Notes: a model not told the origin generated them from the sequence alone. Counted from the stretch's first letter, positions 9,018 through 17,691 are shown. The stretch is DNA of 64,000 nt from Haloterrigena sp. KLK7 (GCF_037914945.1 NZ_CP149787.1:1612001-1676000); one strand, 5' to 3'. Numbers and translations: made by a program.

Positions 9018-9926
9018 TCAGTTACCGACTCGAGTGACCCCGGGCATCTCGGCCGTCGGGTAGTCGATCGTCGGCGCACAGCGGCGGTCCGGGAGCCAGT
9101 TTCGGAGGCTCTCGTTGAACCGCTCGGGGCGCTCTCGAGGCGCCCAGTGGCCGCAGTCCTCGATGACGTCGAGTTCGGCGTCCGGGATACGGTTCGCGGC
9201 CCGTACCGACCACTCGAGGGGGACGAGGGGGTCCTCCTCGCCGTGGATCAGCAGCGTCGGGACCGACAGGTCGTCGAGATCGTCGACGAAGTTCGTCGCG
9301 ACGCGGCCGTCGTACGAGAGTTCGTTCCCCTGAAACTCTTTGAACGCCTGAATCGATCCCGGTTCCATCAGTTTCTCTCGGGCGTCGTCGACGAATTCGT
9401 CGGAGAGGCCGCCGGAGTCGGCGACGAGGCTATCGAGGACCAGTCTGACGCTATCGGTGGTGGCGCCGGCGGCGATCTTGCCCAACTCCGTCATCCCGGG
9501 GACCTGCGACAGCAGCTTCCACGGGAGCGCGTTGGGCAGTCGCCCGCCCAGTCCGTAGCTGTCGACGAGCGCCAGTCGCTCGATTCGCTCGGGGCGCTCG
9601 AGGGCGTAGCCCAGCGCTGCACCGCCGCCCATCGAGATCCCAGCCAGCGAGACGCGCTCGTAGGGGAGCGACTCGAGGAACCCGTCGAGGACGTCGACGT
9701 AGGTATCGATCGTGTGGGTGACCGAGCCGGTGCTGCGGCCGTACTCCGGCCAGTCGATCGCGTAGACGCGGTAGTCCTCGGAGAGTGCGTCGATGGCGTG
9801 GCGCCACGAGACCGTCGCGTCGTCGATGCCGGCGCCGTGACAGAGGACGATCGGGGGGCCGCTCGTCCCCGCGCGCCGGTAGGCGATCCGACAGTCACCG
9901 ACGGTGGTGACGCCGGTTCCCGTCAT
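9018..9926 (-). CDS. Alpha/beta-fold hydrolase
   Basis: A 302-residue monodomain alpha/beta hydrolase, probably a cytoplasmic esterase or C-C hydrolase; the substrate cannot be told from sequence. The oxyanion HG motif is at LCHGAG (28-33), the nucleophile elbow GISMGG places Ser98, and the other triad residues are Asp232 (GEEDPLVP) and His260 (EDCGHWAPRERP). All three are in the expected spacing, so the enzyme should be active. The gene ends facing the polC hairpin array; upstream is a 444-base gene-free region. No clear TATA was found at the usual distance. Confidence 0.88.
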   Translation of the reverse strand: MTGTGVTTVGDCRIAYRRAGTSGPPIVLCHGAGIDDATVSWRHAIDALSEDYRVYAIDWPEYGRSTGSVTHTIDTYVDVLDGFLESLPYERVSLAGISMGGGAALGYALERPERIERLALVDSYGLGGRLPNALPWKLLSQVPGMTELGKIAAGATTDSVRLVLDSLVADSGGLSDEFVDDAREKLMEPGSIQAFKEFQGNELSYDGRVATNFVDDLDDLSVPTLLIHGEEDPLVPLEWSVRAANRIPDAELDVIEDCGHWAPRERPERFNESLRNWLPDRRCAPTIDYPTAEMPGVTRVGN

Positions 9927-10370
9927 AATCGCCCCTCGCTATCGACGGGACGGCTCGGAGACGGGACGACGATCGGACGGCGATCGAACTGACGACCGAA
10001 CGAAGGCGTCTGAATCGACACGTCCACCGAAAGCGCTCGATCGTTGTCCACCTTTTCCCTTGCAATAGTCGGTACCGTTCTCACCGCCTCGTCACCGATA
10101 CCGCGTCGGCTAGCCGACCGCCGACCGTCGGGCGAATCGAGCGTGCGGGTACGTATCATGCCATGGCTATCTATACGGGGGATGTATATTGTTTTCTATT
10201 ATCGCGGGTATCCCTTCCATCACTTCCTGACAGCTCGGTTTCGGTTTACAATTCTGCTCCCCTTCCGTACCGCTCACCGATCGCTCGTCACGGGCCGGTA
10301 CTGATCCTCGAGCGGCCGTTCGCACAATGCGCGCTGTGACTTTATCGCCGTCGCCGGTGTCGATTCACAT
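9927..10370. other. Gene-free stretch
   Basis: No convincing coding sequence is present. A 78-codon minus-strand reading here is strongly basic and lacks haloarchaeal amino-acid bias. The part around 10155-10265 is AT-rich compared with its surroundings, and a TATA-like ACTTTAT lies at about 10339-10345, serving the next plus-strand gene. I see nothing else recognisable. Confidence 0.6.
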
Positions 10371-10709
10371 ATGGTCGAAACTGGGGAGACACCGGCGAAG
10401 GAGGGCGAGCAAGAAGCCGTCGAGGACGTTCGCGACCTCAACTTCGGGCAGGTCGTCTACGACGAGGACGGGAACGAACTCGGGACGATTCGCGGTTTCG
10501 AGCAGAGCGGCTTCTTCGTTACCACGCGCGAGGGAGCCGAGGCGATGAGCGTCGAACACGCCCGCTCGGGCCACGAGTTCGGCGAGGCGGAACTCATGTG
10601 GCGCTGCATGGAGTGCGGCGAGATGGGCGACATCGACGACGGACTGCCCGACGAGTGCCCGAACTGCAACACCGAGCGGGAGAACCTGATGTACTGGACC
10701 GAGGACTGA
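10371..10709 (+). CDS. Small zinc-ribbon (rubredoxin-like, DUF7130-type) protein
   Basis: A 112-residue haloarchaeal protein. Residues about 20-60 form a short beta-rich segment (FGQVVYDEDGNELGTIRGF) reminiscent of a PRC-barrel, and the C-terminus carries four cysteines as two CxxC pairs (C79, C82, C96, C99) typical of a rubredoxin-like zinc ribbon. It probably binds zinc or iron and could act in protein interaction or electron transfer; no enzymatic motif is visible. A TATA-like ACTTTAT sits about 28 bases before the ATG. The family assignment is from memory of similar haloarchaeal proteins. Confidence 0.75.
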   Translation: MVETGETPAKEGEQEAVEDVRDLNFGQVVYDEDGNELGTIRGFEQSGFFVTTREGAEAMSVEHARSGHEFGEAELMWRCMECGEMGDIDDGLPDECPNCNTERENLMYWTED

Positions 10710-10800
10710 GCGGGCGTCGATCGGACCGGTACCGGCAGAAAGGAACGACGATGTCGCACGCGGCGGGTCTCGCGACGCGACGACGTCCGGACGAAAACCG

Positions 10801-10808
10801 TTTTTATC
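10801..10808 (+). promoter_or_regulatory. TATA element of the panE-like gene
   Basis: TTTTTATC is preceded by an A-rich BRE-like ACGAAAACCG and centred 26 bases before the ATG at 10830, consistent with a leaderless transcript. Confidence 0.7.
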
Positions 10809-10829
10809 GCTCCGCACGGACCCCTGGCC

Positions 10830-11735
10830 ATGGAGATCGTCGTCTTCGGGGCCGGCAGCCTCGGCAGTCTCGTCGGCGGCGCGCTCGCGCGCGACCCGAC
10901 ACACGACGTGACGCTCGTCGGGCGCGACCCCCACGTCGGCGCCGTTCGCGAGTCGGGCCTCGAACTGTCGGGCCACATCGAGGCGACGGTCACCCCGTCA
11001 GCGACGACCGACGGACGGGGGCTCGCTGCCGACCTCGCGATCGTCGCGGTCAAAGCGTTCGACACGGCGTCGGCCGCCGAGACGCTCGCGACGGGCGACT
11101 ACGAGGCCGTCCTCTCGCTGCAAAACGGGATGGGAAACGAGGAGACGCTCGCCGCCCGCCTCGAGGCGCCGGTGCTCGCGGGTACCGCCTCCTACGGCGC
11201 GATCCTGCACGCTCCCGGCCGCGTCGAGTGCACCGGGATCGGCGAGCTCGTCCTCGGCGCGCGCAACGGCGGCCGCTCGGACCGCGCCGACCGGATCGGT
11301 TCGGCGTTCGCTGCGGCCGGTCTCGAGACCACTGTCGCCGACGATATGCCCCGCCGTCTCTGGGAGAAACTCGCCGTTAACGCCGGGATCAACCCCGTCA
11401 CGGCGCTGGCGCGGACCGACAACGCGGCCGTCCTCGAGGCCGAGGGAAGCGACCTCGCTCGCGGGGCCGCCCGCGAGACGGCGCGGGTCGCACGGGCCTG
11501 CGACGTCGGGCTCTCGAACCGCGAGGCGCTCGCCGCGCTCGAGGCCGTCGCGAGCGATACGGCCGCGAACACGTCCTCGATGCACCAGGACGTCCGCGCC
11601 GAGCGGCGCACCGAGATCGACGCCATCAACGGCTACGTGGTCGATCGAGCATCCGAGCAGGGACTCGAAGTACCGACGAACCGGGTCTTGACGTCGCTGG
11701 TACGGACGTGGGAGCGCGAACGCGAGCTCCGGTGA
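10830..11735 (+). CDS. panE: Ketopantoate reductase family protein (2-dehydropantoate 2-reductase)
   Basis: NADPH-dependent reduction of 2-dehydropantoate to pantoate in the CoA pathway is the family reaction. The 301 residues begin with a Rossmann motif GAGSLGS (7-13). They contain the NGMGNEE segment (about residue 95) and the C-terminal domain with the catalytic Lys in LWEKLAVNAGINP, after which N and S residues of the substrate site follow as expected. Length fits the family. Some archaeal members act on other 2-oxo acids, so the exact substrate is inferred. It is not in an operon: the neighbours are an upstream zinc-ribbon gene 120 bases away and a convergent gene. Confidence 0.88.
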   Translation: MEIVVFGAGSLGSLVGGALARDPTHDVTLVGRDPHVGAVRESGLELSGHIEATVTPSATTDGRGLAADLAIVAVKAFDTASAAETLATGDYEAVLSLQNGMGNEETLAARLEAPVLAGTASYGAILHAPGRVECTGIGELVLGARNGGRSDRADRIGSAFAAAGLETTVADDMPRRLWEKLAVNAGINPVTALARTDNAAVLEAEGSDLARGAARETARVARACDVGLSNREALAALEAVASDTAANTSSMHQDVRAERRTEIDAINGYVVDRASEQGLEVPTNRVLTSLVRTWERERELR

Positions 11736-11781
11736 CGGCGGTGGCCCTCGCTTCGATTCGCTCCGGATCGTCGCGGGAGCG

Positions 11782-12633
11782 CTAGTCGGACCCTCGCGAA
11801 TCCCGTTCCGCACCGATCCACGTCTCTCTGACCTCCGCGAGCGAGTCACCGATCTTCTGTCCCCGGTAGCCGAAGATGTCCTCGGCGCCGTCCGCGGACA
11901 TCAGTAGCGGCCAAAAGGGCTCGTCGGCGGTCAGCTCCTCCCCGTCGACGGTCGCGTAGGCGGTCCCTTCGGGGACGCGTTCGAAGTTCTCGACGTGCAC
12001 CTCGTAGGACGATCCGTCGGGTTTCGGTACGGACTCGCCCATGTGGTAGTAGTCGGGATCGGCTTCGGGCGGCTCTCCGGGGAGCGCGTCCACCCGCTCG
12101 AGGAACGCGCGGGCCTGCCGTTCCGCGGTCGCGGCCACCTCCTCGGAGTTCTCGGCGGCGAGCTCGATCTCGACGCTGAAGCCACACGTCGTGATCGTGT
12201 GCTCGTTGACTCCCCAGTGATCGATGACGTGTGGAACGGGCAGCTCCGAGGCCAGTTCGAACTCGCGTTCCTGAGCGCTGTGTACGAGCGCGAACGGCGT
12301 GGGCTCGGCTTCGGTCCCGTGCAACGAGAGCGTCGTCCGCCCCTCGACGAACTCGCAGAGTCGCGCCGCGATCCGTTCCTCCCGGTCGCCGTCCGGATCG
12401 CCGGGGAACACGCGGTTGAGGTCCGAGTCGAGGTAGCGTTCGTCGGCCGCGATCGCGGCCGGGTTGGCGAGGACGAACGCGACGCCCCGTCGGAGCTCGA
12501 GGTCGGCCTCGCGCAGCCGGCGTACCGCGCGAATGCCGCTCCGCTCGTCGCCGTGGACGCCGGCGACGACCACGACTTCGGGCTCCCCTGGTCCCCGGAG
12601 CGTCACGTCGAGCGGGCCGTGGTCAGTCTCCAT
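11782..12633 (-). CDS. Succinylglutamate desuccinylase/aspartoacylase family zinc hydrolase
   Basis: An M14-like zinc deacylase of 283 residues. Zinc ligands are visible as HGDE (His27, Glu30) and His105 in SLHGTE; the general base Glu is probably E155 in FSVEIEL. An SDLNRVFPG stretch around 70-78 supplies the arginine that binds the substrate carboxylate. The C-terminal part has a beta-rich domain. Substrates in the family range from N-acetylaspartate and succinylglutamate to ectoine intermediates, so the reaction here is hydrolysis of an N-acyl amino acid of unknown identity. It converges with the panE-like gene. Confidence 0.85.
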   Translation of the reverse strand: METDHGPLDVTLRGPGEPEVVVVAGVHGDERSGIRAVRRLREADLELRRGVAFVLANPAAIAADERYLDSDLNRVFPGDPDGDREERIAARLCEFVEGRTTLSLHGTEAEPTPFALVHSAQEREFELASELPVPHVIDHWGVNEHTITTCGFSVEIELAAENSEEVAATAERQARAFLERVDALPGEPPEADPDYYHMGESVPKPDGSSYEVHVENFERVPEGTAYATVDGEELTADEPFWPLLMSADGAEDIFGYRGQKIGDSLAEVRETWIGAERDSRGSD

Positions 12634-12841
12634 GCTGCTGTCATGAGTGAGTGGCGAGCGAGTAATGAGCGATCGGCCGGCGTATCACGGCTCTCCGAGA
12701 GAACGGAGAGAACGACGTAGACGCGTAAACGCTGTGCGACACGCTCGAGTAACGTTACCCTCCGCCGGACCGGCTGTACGACCGGCTCTCGGCGGCTAAA
12801 ATAGCGAAAATACGGTTCGAACTACGCGGGACGACCGGTGC

Positions 12842-13210
12842 TCAGAACGGTGCTTCCGGCCCTTCGTCGGCCTCGCCGTCGTCGTCGACGGTCTCGCCGG
12901 GGAACGAGGGGCTCATGCCGCCGCCACCCATGTCGGCTTCGCCGCCGTCCATACCGGTCGAGGCGTTGACTTTCTCGATCTCGGGAATCTCCTTGACCAT
13001 CCGGCTCTTGATCGCCTGGATCGTCATCGGCGAGATCCCGCAGCCGCTGCACGCGCCACCGAGGGCGATGCTGACTTCGCCGCTCTCGCGATCGATGTCC
13101 TGAATCGCTGCGCTGCCGCCGTGCATCTGGATCTGCGGGAAGTTGCGTCGGAGGAAGTTCGCGACGCGGTCTTCGAGGTCGTCCCCGTCGTTCTGGGTTT
13201 CGGTGCTCAT
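12842..13210 (-). CDS. NifU C-terminal (Nfu) domain iron-sulfur carrier
   Basis: A 122-residue Nfu-type scaffold that carries 4Fe-4S clusters to target apoproteins in the cytoplasm. The domain occupies about residues 10-80, with the cluster-binding CSGC (C54 and C57) in GACSGCGISPMT. The C-terminal third is an acidic, glycine/methionine-rich tail of low complexity, common in haloarchaeal Nfu. It is divergent from nothing obvious; the next gene upstream is on the same strand about 100 bases away. Confidence 0.92.
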   Translation of the reverse strand: MSTETQNDGDDLEDRVANFLRRNFPQIQMHGGSAAIQDIDRESGEVSIALGGACSGCGISPMTIQAIKSRMVKEIPEIEKVNASTGMDGGEADMGGGGMSPSFPGETVDDDGEADEGPEAPF

Positions 13211-13313
13211 GAACCACCCTTGGATGTGGGAGCCCCTAAACCTTCCGTCATACCCGTTCGGCTGCCGACACTGGCGACGTCCGAATCGCGGTGCTCGAGT
13301 CGTCTGGTCCGGC

Positions 13314-13631
13314 TCAGGCGAATCCGAAGACCCGCTGCAGTTCGGTCTCGATCTCGTCGACGTGGCGCTCGAGGATCTCCTCGAAGCGGTCCCGTTCGAC
13401 GAGCACGCCCGTGAGTCGATCGTAGGGGTCCTCGGGGAGTTCGACGCGGAACTCGCCGTCGCCCTCGTAGAAGGGCTCGCTCTCGTTTAACACCTGCTGG
13501 TCGATCGCGTGGACCAGTTCGGAGTCGTACTGATCGTTCATCCGATTGAACGCGTTCTTGTACGCCTGCTGGAGTTCCGGGAAGTAGTTGGCGTACTTGT
13601 CTTCGAATTTCTCGGGGTCGAAGTCGGCCAT
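13314..13631 (-). CDS. DUF5783-type haloarchaeal protein
   Basis: A 105-residue acidic protein of unknown function beginning MADFDPEKFEDKYANYF, a signature of a protein family present throughout Halobacteria. It appears all alpha-helical with charged heptads, with no catalytic motif, signal or membrane segment. The ATG at 13631 is preferred over one 27 bases upstream because it starts the conserved block and because a TATA-like CTTTTGT lies about 25 bases before it. It is probably a cytoplasmic partner or structural protein; nothing more can be said. Confidence 0.8.
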   Translation of the reverse strand: MADFDPEKFEDKYANYFPELQQAYKNAFNRMNDQYDSELVHAIDQQVLNESEPFYEGDGEFRVELPEDPYDRLTGVLVERDRFEEILERHVDEIETELQRVFGFA

Positions 13632-13805
13632 ACCCGGAGAGAGAGCGAGCGGAGACAAAAGTCGGACGATCGGTCGGCCGCTGTCGGCTCGCAGCTGTCA
13701 CCCGCCGAGAGAATGACAAGGCACTGACCCGGTAGCGGGTGTGATATACGAACGATGCGTACGCAAGCGGAACCAACACTCCCGTATCTCTCCTCAGAGA
13801 GGGAC

Positions 13806-14198
13806 ATGCCCCCCGATCAGCCCCCTATCCCACGCGAGGCGTTACCACCGGGATGGGGCCCCATCGACTGCTGTGACGCCCGGTTCGAGTACCGTCACAG
13901 CCAGCCGCCGCTCGAACTCATCGCGGACCGAACGGCCGCCGATCGCTCGCATCCGGGGCTCGGCCTCTGCCGGTGCTGGGAGCTTCGATATCGGTACTTT
14001 CTCACCGATCAGACGATCACCGAAGTGATCGGTCGCGTCTCGACTCGTCGGGCCGCCGTCAAAGGCACCCTCGCCTGTATGGAACGGATCCACGAGACCG
14101 TCTCGACGACCGACGATCCGCTCGAGGTTCGGGACGTCCTCGAGAGCGTCTCGCTCCCGGACCTCGTCCCCGACGGCCTCTCGCGGTCGTCGCCGTAG
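13806..14198 (+). CDS. Conserved haloarchaeal hypothetical protein
   Basis: 130 residues beginning MPPDQPPIPREALPPGWGP. Three cysteines near the middle (CCD and CRC at about 21-22 and 57-59) could bind metal, and the rest is predicted helical (TRRAAVKGTLACMERIHE). The start is placed at 13806 because the only TATA-like element (GATATACG at about 13742-13749) would put the transcription start near 13770, downstream of an earlier ATG at 13755. I do not recognise the family with confidence; there is no signal peptide or membrane helix. Confidence 0.65.
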   Translation: MPPDQPPIPREALPPGWGPIDCCDARFEYRHSQPPLELIADRTAADRSHPGLGLCRCWELRYRYFLTDQTITEVIGRVSTRRAAVKGTLACMERIHETVSTTDDPLEVRDVLESVSLPDLVPDGLSRSSP

Positions 14199-14219
14199 CC
14201 TCCGTCGGTGGACGGGCGA

Positions 14220-15014
14220 TCAGACACGCCGTGTCAGATGCGCCCGAACCGTCCGCTGACAGTCGCCGCAGATTCCGTACAGCCGCGTCGCGGTCGATAG
14301 GAGCGGGTACTCGACGGAGAGGTCCGCGTAGATCGCCGCGACGAGTTCCCGGTAGCCGTCGGTCCCGCGAGGGTTCGTCTCCCCGGCGAACTGCGCCTGC
14401 CGCTCGTCGATCAGCGCCTCGAGTCGCTCTCGGTGTTCCTCGAGACGATCGTGTTTCTCGTGGAGTTCGTCGAACCCGAACTGGAGCAGCGATTCGTCGG
14501 CCGTCGCCCGCAGCCACGCGACGATCTCGTCGATCTCGTCGATCGCCTCCTCGAGCGTCCGTCGCTCGCGCTGGAGCGTCTCCTCGAGCAGCACCGTCTT
14601 CCGGCGCTGGGTCTCGACTTCCTCGAGGACGGCCCGCTTGAGCGCCGGCGTCCAGTCGGTTTCGGCGGCCAGCGAGACCGCGATCTCCTCGGAGAGTTCG
14701 GTCGCCATCGCCTCGACGAGCGAGTCGTCCTCGGCGGCGATCGTGTGCGGTTCGACGGTATCGGCGAACGCCTCCCTGACGGTCGCACAGCGATTCTCGG
14801 ACGGCTGCGGAGTGGCGGCCGCCGATCCGACCGCCGTCGCCATCGCCTTCGGCGTCGTCGGTGTCGTCCCGGTCGCCCGCGCGGGTCCGGACGCCGTCGG
14901 CACGTCTCGAACGTCGCGCGCGAAGGTCTCGAGCGCCGACGCTCGGTCGGCGACGTCCGCCCGCTCGTCCTCGAGACACGCCACGGCTCGGTGGACGTCC
15001 GTCGAGTCCGTCAC
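14220..15014 (-). CDS. Haloarchaeal DUF7260-like coiled-coil protein
   Basis: 264 residues. The middle (about 75-230) matches the pattern I associate with DUF7260: CATVREAFADTV, then SLVEAMATELSEEIA, a long coiled coil (about 115-180, many Arg/Glu heptads) and a closing FAGETNPRGTDGYREL. It ends with a short region holding CGDC. An alanine/threonine-rich linker occupies about 45-70. Its ATG overlaps the stop of the upstream gene by four bases, so the two products are translationally coupled and probably work together. Function is unknown. Confidence 0.72.
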   Translation of the reverse strand: MTDSTDVHRAVACLEDERADVADRASALETFARDVRDVPTASGPARATGTTPTTPKAMATAVGSAAATPQPSENRCATVREAFADTVEPHTIAAEDDSLVEAMATELSEEIAVSLAAETDWTPALKRAVLEEVETQRRKTVLLEETLQRERRTLEEAIDEIDEIVAWLRATADESLLQFGFDELHEKHDRLEEHRERLEALIDERQAQFAGETNPRGTDGYRELVAAIYADLSVEYPLLSTATRLYGICGDCQRTVRAHLTRRV

Positions 15015-15919
15015 GGTTCCTCCTCCCTGAGACAGACGAGGCCGCCGGCCGTCTCGATGTCACTGGTCACGACGAGTTCCCAGTCGCCTTCGCCCAGCGC
15101 GGTCACGTCGGTCACCCCCAGCGCCGCGGTCGTCTCGGACGTCCGGCGCAGGATGTCGATCCCGATCGGCAGGGTCGGAAACCGTCGGCCGTCGCAGTCG
15201 ATCGCGTACCCGCGCAGGGAGACGGTCCAGGCGTCGGTTCCCGTTCGCGGCTCGCGCGTGACGTCGTACGAGCGCACCAGCGACAGCGAGTCCAGGTACG
15301 CTAGACTCGCCTCGACCGGATCGGCCGTCGACGCGACCGGCGAGAGGTTCTCCGCCGCGGCCCGCAACAGTCGCGTCCGCTCGTCGACGGTCAGGTGTCG
15401 CTCGAGTTCCGCCGCCATCGCCTCGAGCAGCACGAGACAGAGCGTGTTCCGATCGGTCGTCGCCTCGGCCGCGGCCAGATAGGTCTCCATGATCGCCGTC
15501 TCGGCCGCCTCGTGAGCGCTTCCCGAGAGGACCTCGAACACGGCGCCGGAGACGTCGTGGCAGAAGCTGATCAGCGGATCGTCGGTCTCGTCGTCGTCGA
15601 CGGCCCGCTGGGGGGCGGGAGCGGTGTCCTCGTCGGTTCTATCGGGGCCGTCGCCGACGTGTAGCGGCTGGTTCTGACGGACGATCGGATCGTAGTAGGG
15701 CAACTGCGGATCGTACCGTCTGAGCGCGGCCCGGTACTGTTCGGTCGCTCGAGCCGCGTCGGCCGCGGCCGTACGGGTCGCGAACCGCTGGCCGGCGACG
15801 GGGACGGGCCGCTCGCCGGAGCGGGCACAGACGACGTAGTAGTCGCCGTCGTCGTCGGCCAGCCGTTCGATCTCGTGGCGAATCTCTCTGAGTGTCGTTC
15901 CGACCATGGGTCCAGTCAC
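15011..15919 (-). CDS. Haloarchaeal two-part protein (DUF7551/DUF7552-like)
   Basis: 302 residues. The N-terminal 75 residues (TLREIRHEIERL, then DYYVVCARSGERPVPV and an alanine-rich helix) form a small domain. An acidic linker (about 98-118) leads to a helical C-terminal domain (LISFCHDVSGAVFEVLSG onward) ending in a beta segment. I associate both halves with haloarchaeal families of unknown function found next to DUF7260 genes. A second Met at position 5 could also be the start. The two iron boxes at 16021-16071 lie about 100-150 bases upstream, so iron control is possible but unproven. Confidence 0.7.
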   Translation of the reverse strand: MTGPMVGTTLREIRHEIERLADDDGDYYVVCARSGERPVPVAGQRFATRTAAADAARATEQYRAALRRYDPQLPYYDPIVRQNQPLHVGDGPDRTDEDTAPAPQRAVDDDETDDPLISFCHDVSGAVFEVLSGSAHEAAETAIMETYLAAAEATTDRNTLCLVLLEAMAAELERHLTVDERTRLLRAAAENLSPVASTADPVEASLAYLDSLSLVRSYDVTREPRTGTDAWTVSLRGYAIDCDGRRFPTLPIGIDILRRTSETTAALGVTDVTALGEGDWELVVTSDIETAGGLVCLREEEP

Positions 15920-16020
15920 TCCGTGGGAGCAGTTTGGCGGTCACGCGGCGCCATGTCCCCGATGCGGGGACGGATCGTCTCCTGGCACCGATTCGCGGTA
16001 GCGGGGACCGCCGCTCGTTC

Positions 16021-16036
16021 TTTAGGCCTACCTAAA
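16021..16036. promoter_or_regulatory. DtxR/Idr-type iron box 1
   Basis: TTTAGGCCTACCTAAA contains the half-sites TTAGG and CCTAA separated by four bases, a perfect 14-base interrupted palindrome extended by T/A on both sides. This is the general form recognised by DtxR-family metal repressors, which include Idr1/Idr2 of haloarchaea. It lies 36 bases centre to centre from an identical arrangement. Confidence 0.65.
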
Positions 16037-16056
16037 CTAACATAAGTCCATCGAAT

Positions 16057-16071
16057 TTTAGGGTTGCCTAA
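16057..16071. promoter_or_regulatory. DtxR/Idr-type iron box 2
   Basis: TTTAGGGTTGCCTAA again gives TTAGG-N4-CCTAA. Between the two boxes the minus strand reads GACTTATGTTAG, a possible TATA, so binding at both boxes would bracket a promoter reading toward the gene that starts at 15919. Confidence 0.65.
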
Positions 16072-16149
16072 TTCTCGGAGGTCGAACCGACTGCGGGGAG
16101 ATTTCGTATACCGAAATAGGATTTACTCTCTCTGCCTCCCGGTAACGGA

Positions 16150-16782
16150 TCGTTGCTCCGGACTGCCGGCTCGAGCGCTCTCGACGCTGCTTCCTCCCGA
16201 TTCGGCACGGGACGCGGGAGGAGCCGTTTTCCCGATCGATGCGAACGAAGGGATCGGCCGACGAATCACCGCGAACTGCTCGAGCGTAGCCGCCCCGTCA
16301 CCGGTGTCCCCTCGTCATCCACGTCGACAATCCCGACTTCGAGGCGATTCCGGCGACGATGCGGTCACGTCGGCGCTCGCGGCGCGGATGAAGGTGTCGA
16401 CTACTTAATATATCTGGCCAATGCTCTCATTGGGTCGTCGGACGAGCGTCAATCGGTTGCTCCGGGTCAGTGGCGCGTGGGCTCTCGGTCCTGGAACGAC
16501 GTTCGTCGAACCGACGAGTTTCCGGCCGAACGCGCTCCTCACGCAGCCCCCATCGATGCCCTCGACGTCATCCGCGCGGCCGACGACCTCGAGATCGGCA
16601 CCGCCGTCTACGGCCAGCTCGGCGTCGGCTACCGATCGACGCCGGGTTCCCCTCCGCTACTCGATTCTCTGGCTCGGACGTTTCGACGCGTGTTTCGTCG
16701 CGGATTCACATCGCTCTCGAGTCGTCGATCGGCTCGTCACGGCCCGTTTCCCGCTGCCATAAATTCGATATTGCTATATTGA
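16150..16782 (+). pseudogene. Probable degenerate gene remnants
   Basis: Short acidic, protein-like stretches occur in more than one frame (see the gene-poor stretch entry). The longest continuous one is about 60 residues around 16500-16640 (PIDALDVIRAADDLEIG and a following GQLGVGYRSTPG). No single frame has haloarchaeal character throughout. The parent family was not recognised. It could instead be chance coding resemblance in GC-rich DNA. Confidence 0.3.
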
Positions 16783-16876
16783 ATTCCTATGCCGCTCGAC
16801 GGCCGATCGGCAACACAGCGTTTATGCGGACCAGCACAGTACTGGGCGTAGCGTTCCCCGCTGCCCTGATCCCGCT

Positions 16877-17632
16877 ATGACGACTCAGATTCCGTTCGCG
16901 ATCGACTTTCACGTCCACTCGGACGATTCCTACGACGGGCACGAACCGATCGAACTCATCCTCGAGCAGGCGGCCGACATCGGACTCGACGGGGTCGTTA
17001 TCACTGACCACGACGAGATCAGCGAGTCGCTTCGCGCGGCCGAACTCGCGCCGGAGTACGGCCTGATCGGCATCCCCGGCGTCGAGGTCTCGACGCGCCA
17101 CGGCCACCTGCTGGCCATCGGAGTCGAGGAACGGCCCGACCCCGGTCAGCCGTTCACGGAGACCGTCGAGGACGTCCGCGCCCTCGGCGGCGTCGCGATC
17201 GTCCCCCATCCGTTCCAGCGCAGCCGCCACGGCGTCCGCAAACGTCGCATCGAGGACGCCGACGCGATCGAGACCTACAACTCGATGGTCTTTACCGGCT
17301 ACCGCAACCGCCGGGCGCGGGCCTTCGCCCGTCGCTGCGGCTATCCCCAGATCGGCGCCAGCGACGCCCATTACCTCCCTAACGTCGGCAAAGCCTACAC
17401 CGAGATCCTCGTGTCCCCCGACGCCGATTCCCCGACCAGGGCCGACATCGACGGCGACGAACTCGTCGCGGCCATCCTCGAGGGCCGGACCCAGATCCGC
17501 GGCAAGCGGACGCCGATTCACGAGAGCTCGGTTCAGTACGCCAAGGGCGCGGTGCGGAAGGTGTCGTACATGCTGACCTCGCGCGCGCCGCTGGTGCCGA
17601 CGGTCCCGGCCTCGATGGACCGGTCGACCTGA
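16877..17632 (+). CDS. PHP-domain metal-dependent phosphoesterase
   Basis: 251 residues of a stand-alone PHP domain, a three-metal hydrolase fold used on nucleotides, histidinol phosphate or DNA ends. Metal ligands are visible as HVHSD (His12, His14), ITDHDE (Asp/His near 55), the Glu of GIPGVEVST, HPF near residue 113, and GASDAHY near the C-terminus. The set is complete, so it should be active. The substrate is not determined; haloarchaeal members are usually annotated only as PHP-domain proteins. It is monocistronic, with the RecJ-like gene convergent. Confidence 0.88.
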   Translation: MTTQIPFAIDFHVHSDDSYDGHEPIELILEQAADIGLDGVVITDHDEISESLRAAELAPEYGLIGIPGVEVSTRHGHLLAIGVEERPDPGQPFTETVEDVRALGGVAIVPHPFQRSRHGVRKRRIEDADAIETYNSMVFTGYRNRRARAFARRCGYPQIGASDAHYLPNVGKAYTEILVSPDADSPTRADIDGDELVAAILEGRTQIRGKRTPIHESSVQYAKGAVRKVSYMLTSRAPLVPTVPASMDRST

Positions 17633-17691
17633 GTTCGAACGCTACCGACTCGAGGTCGGATCCCGCGGACTCGAGTCGCCGTATCCGCTCG

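Larger units (their letters stand above)
15920..16876. other. Long gene-poor stretch with operators and degenerate coding remnants
   Basis: 957 bases without a clear gene. At 16021-16071 it carries two iron-box palindromes and at 16101-16117 a further inverted repeat. From about 16150 to 16780 there are patches that look like real haloarchaeal protein in different frames, for example VIHVDNPDFEAIP near 16310, YLIYLANALIG near 16405 and DALDVIRAADDLEIGTAVYG near 16560-16620. They are separated by frame changes and stops, which suggests a decayed gene. The end is AT-rich (16755-16795) and probably holds the promoter of the PHP gene. Confidence 0.55.

Noticed and set aside
9923-10159. 78-codon minus-strand ORF upstream of the hydrolase
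   Set aside because: Basic, arginine-rich composition and no motif; treated as intergenic.
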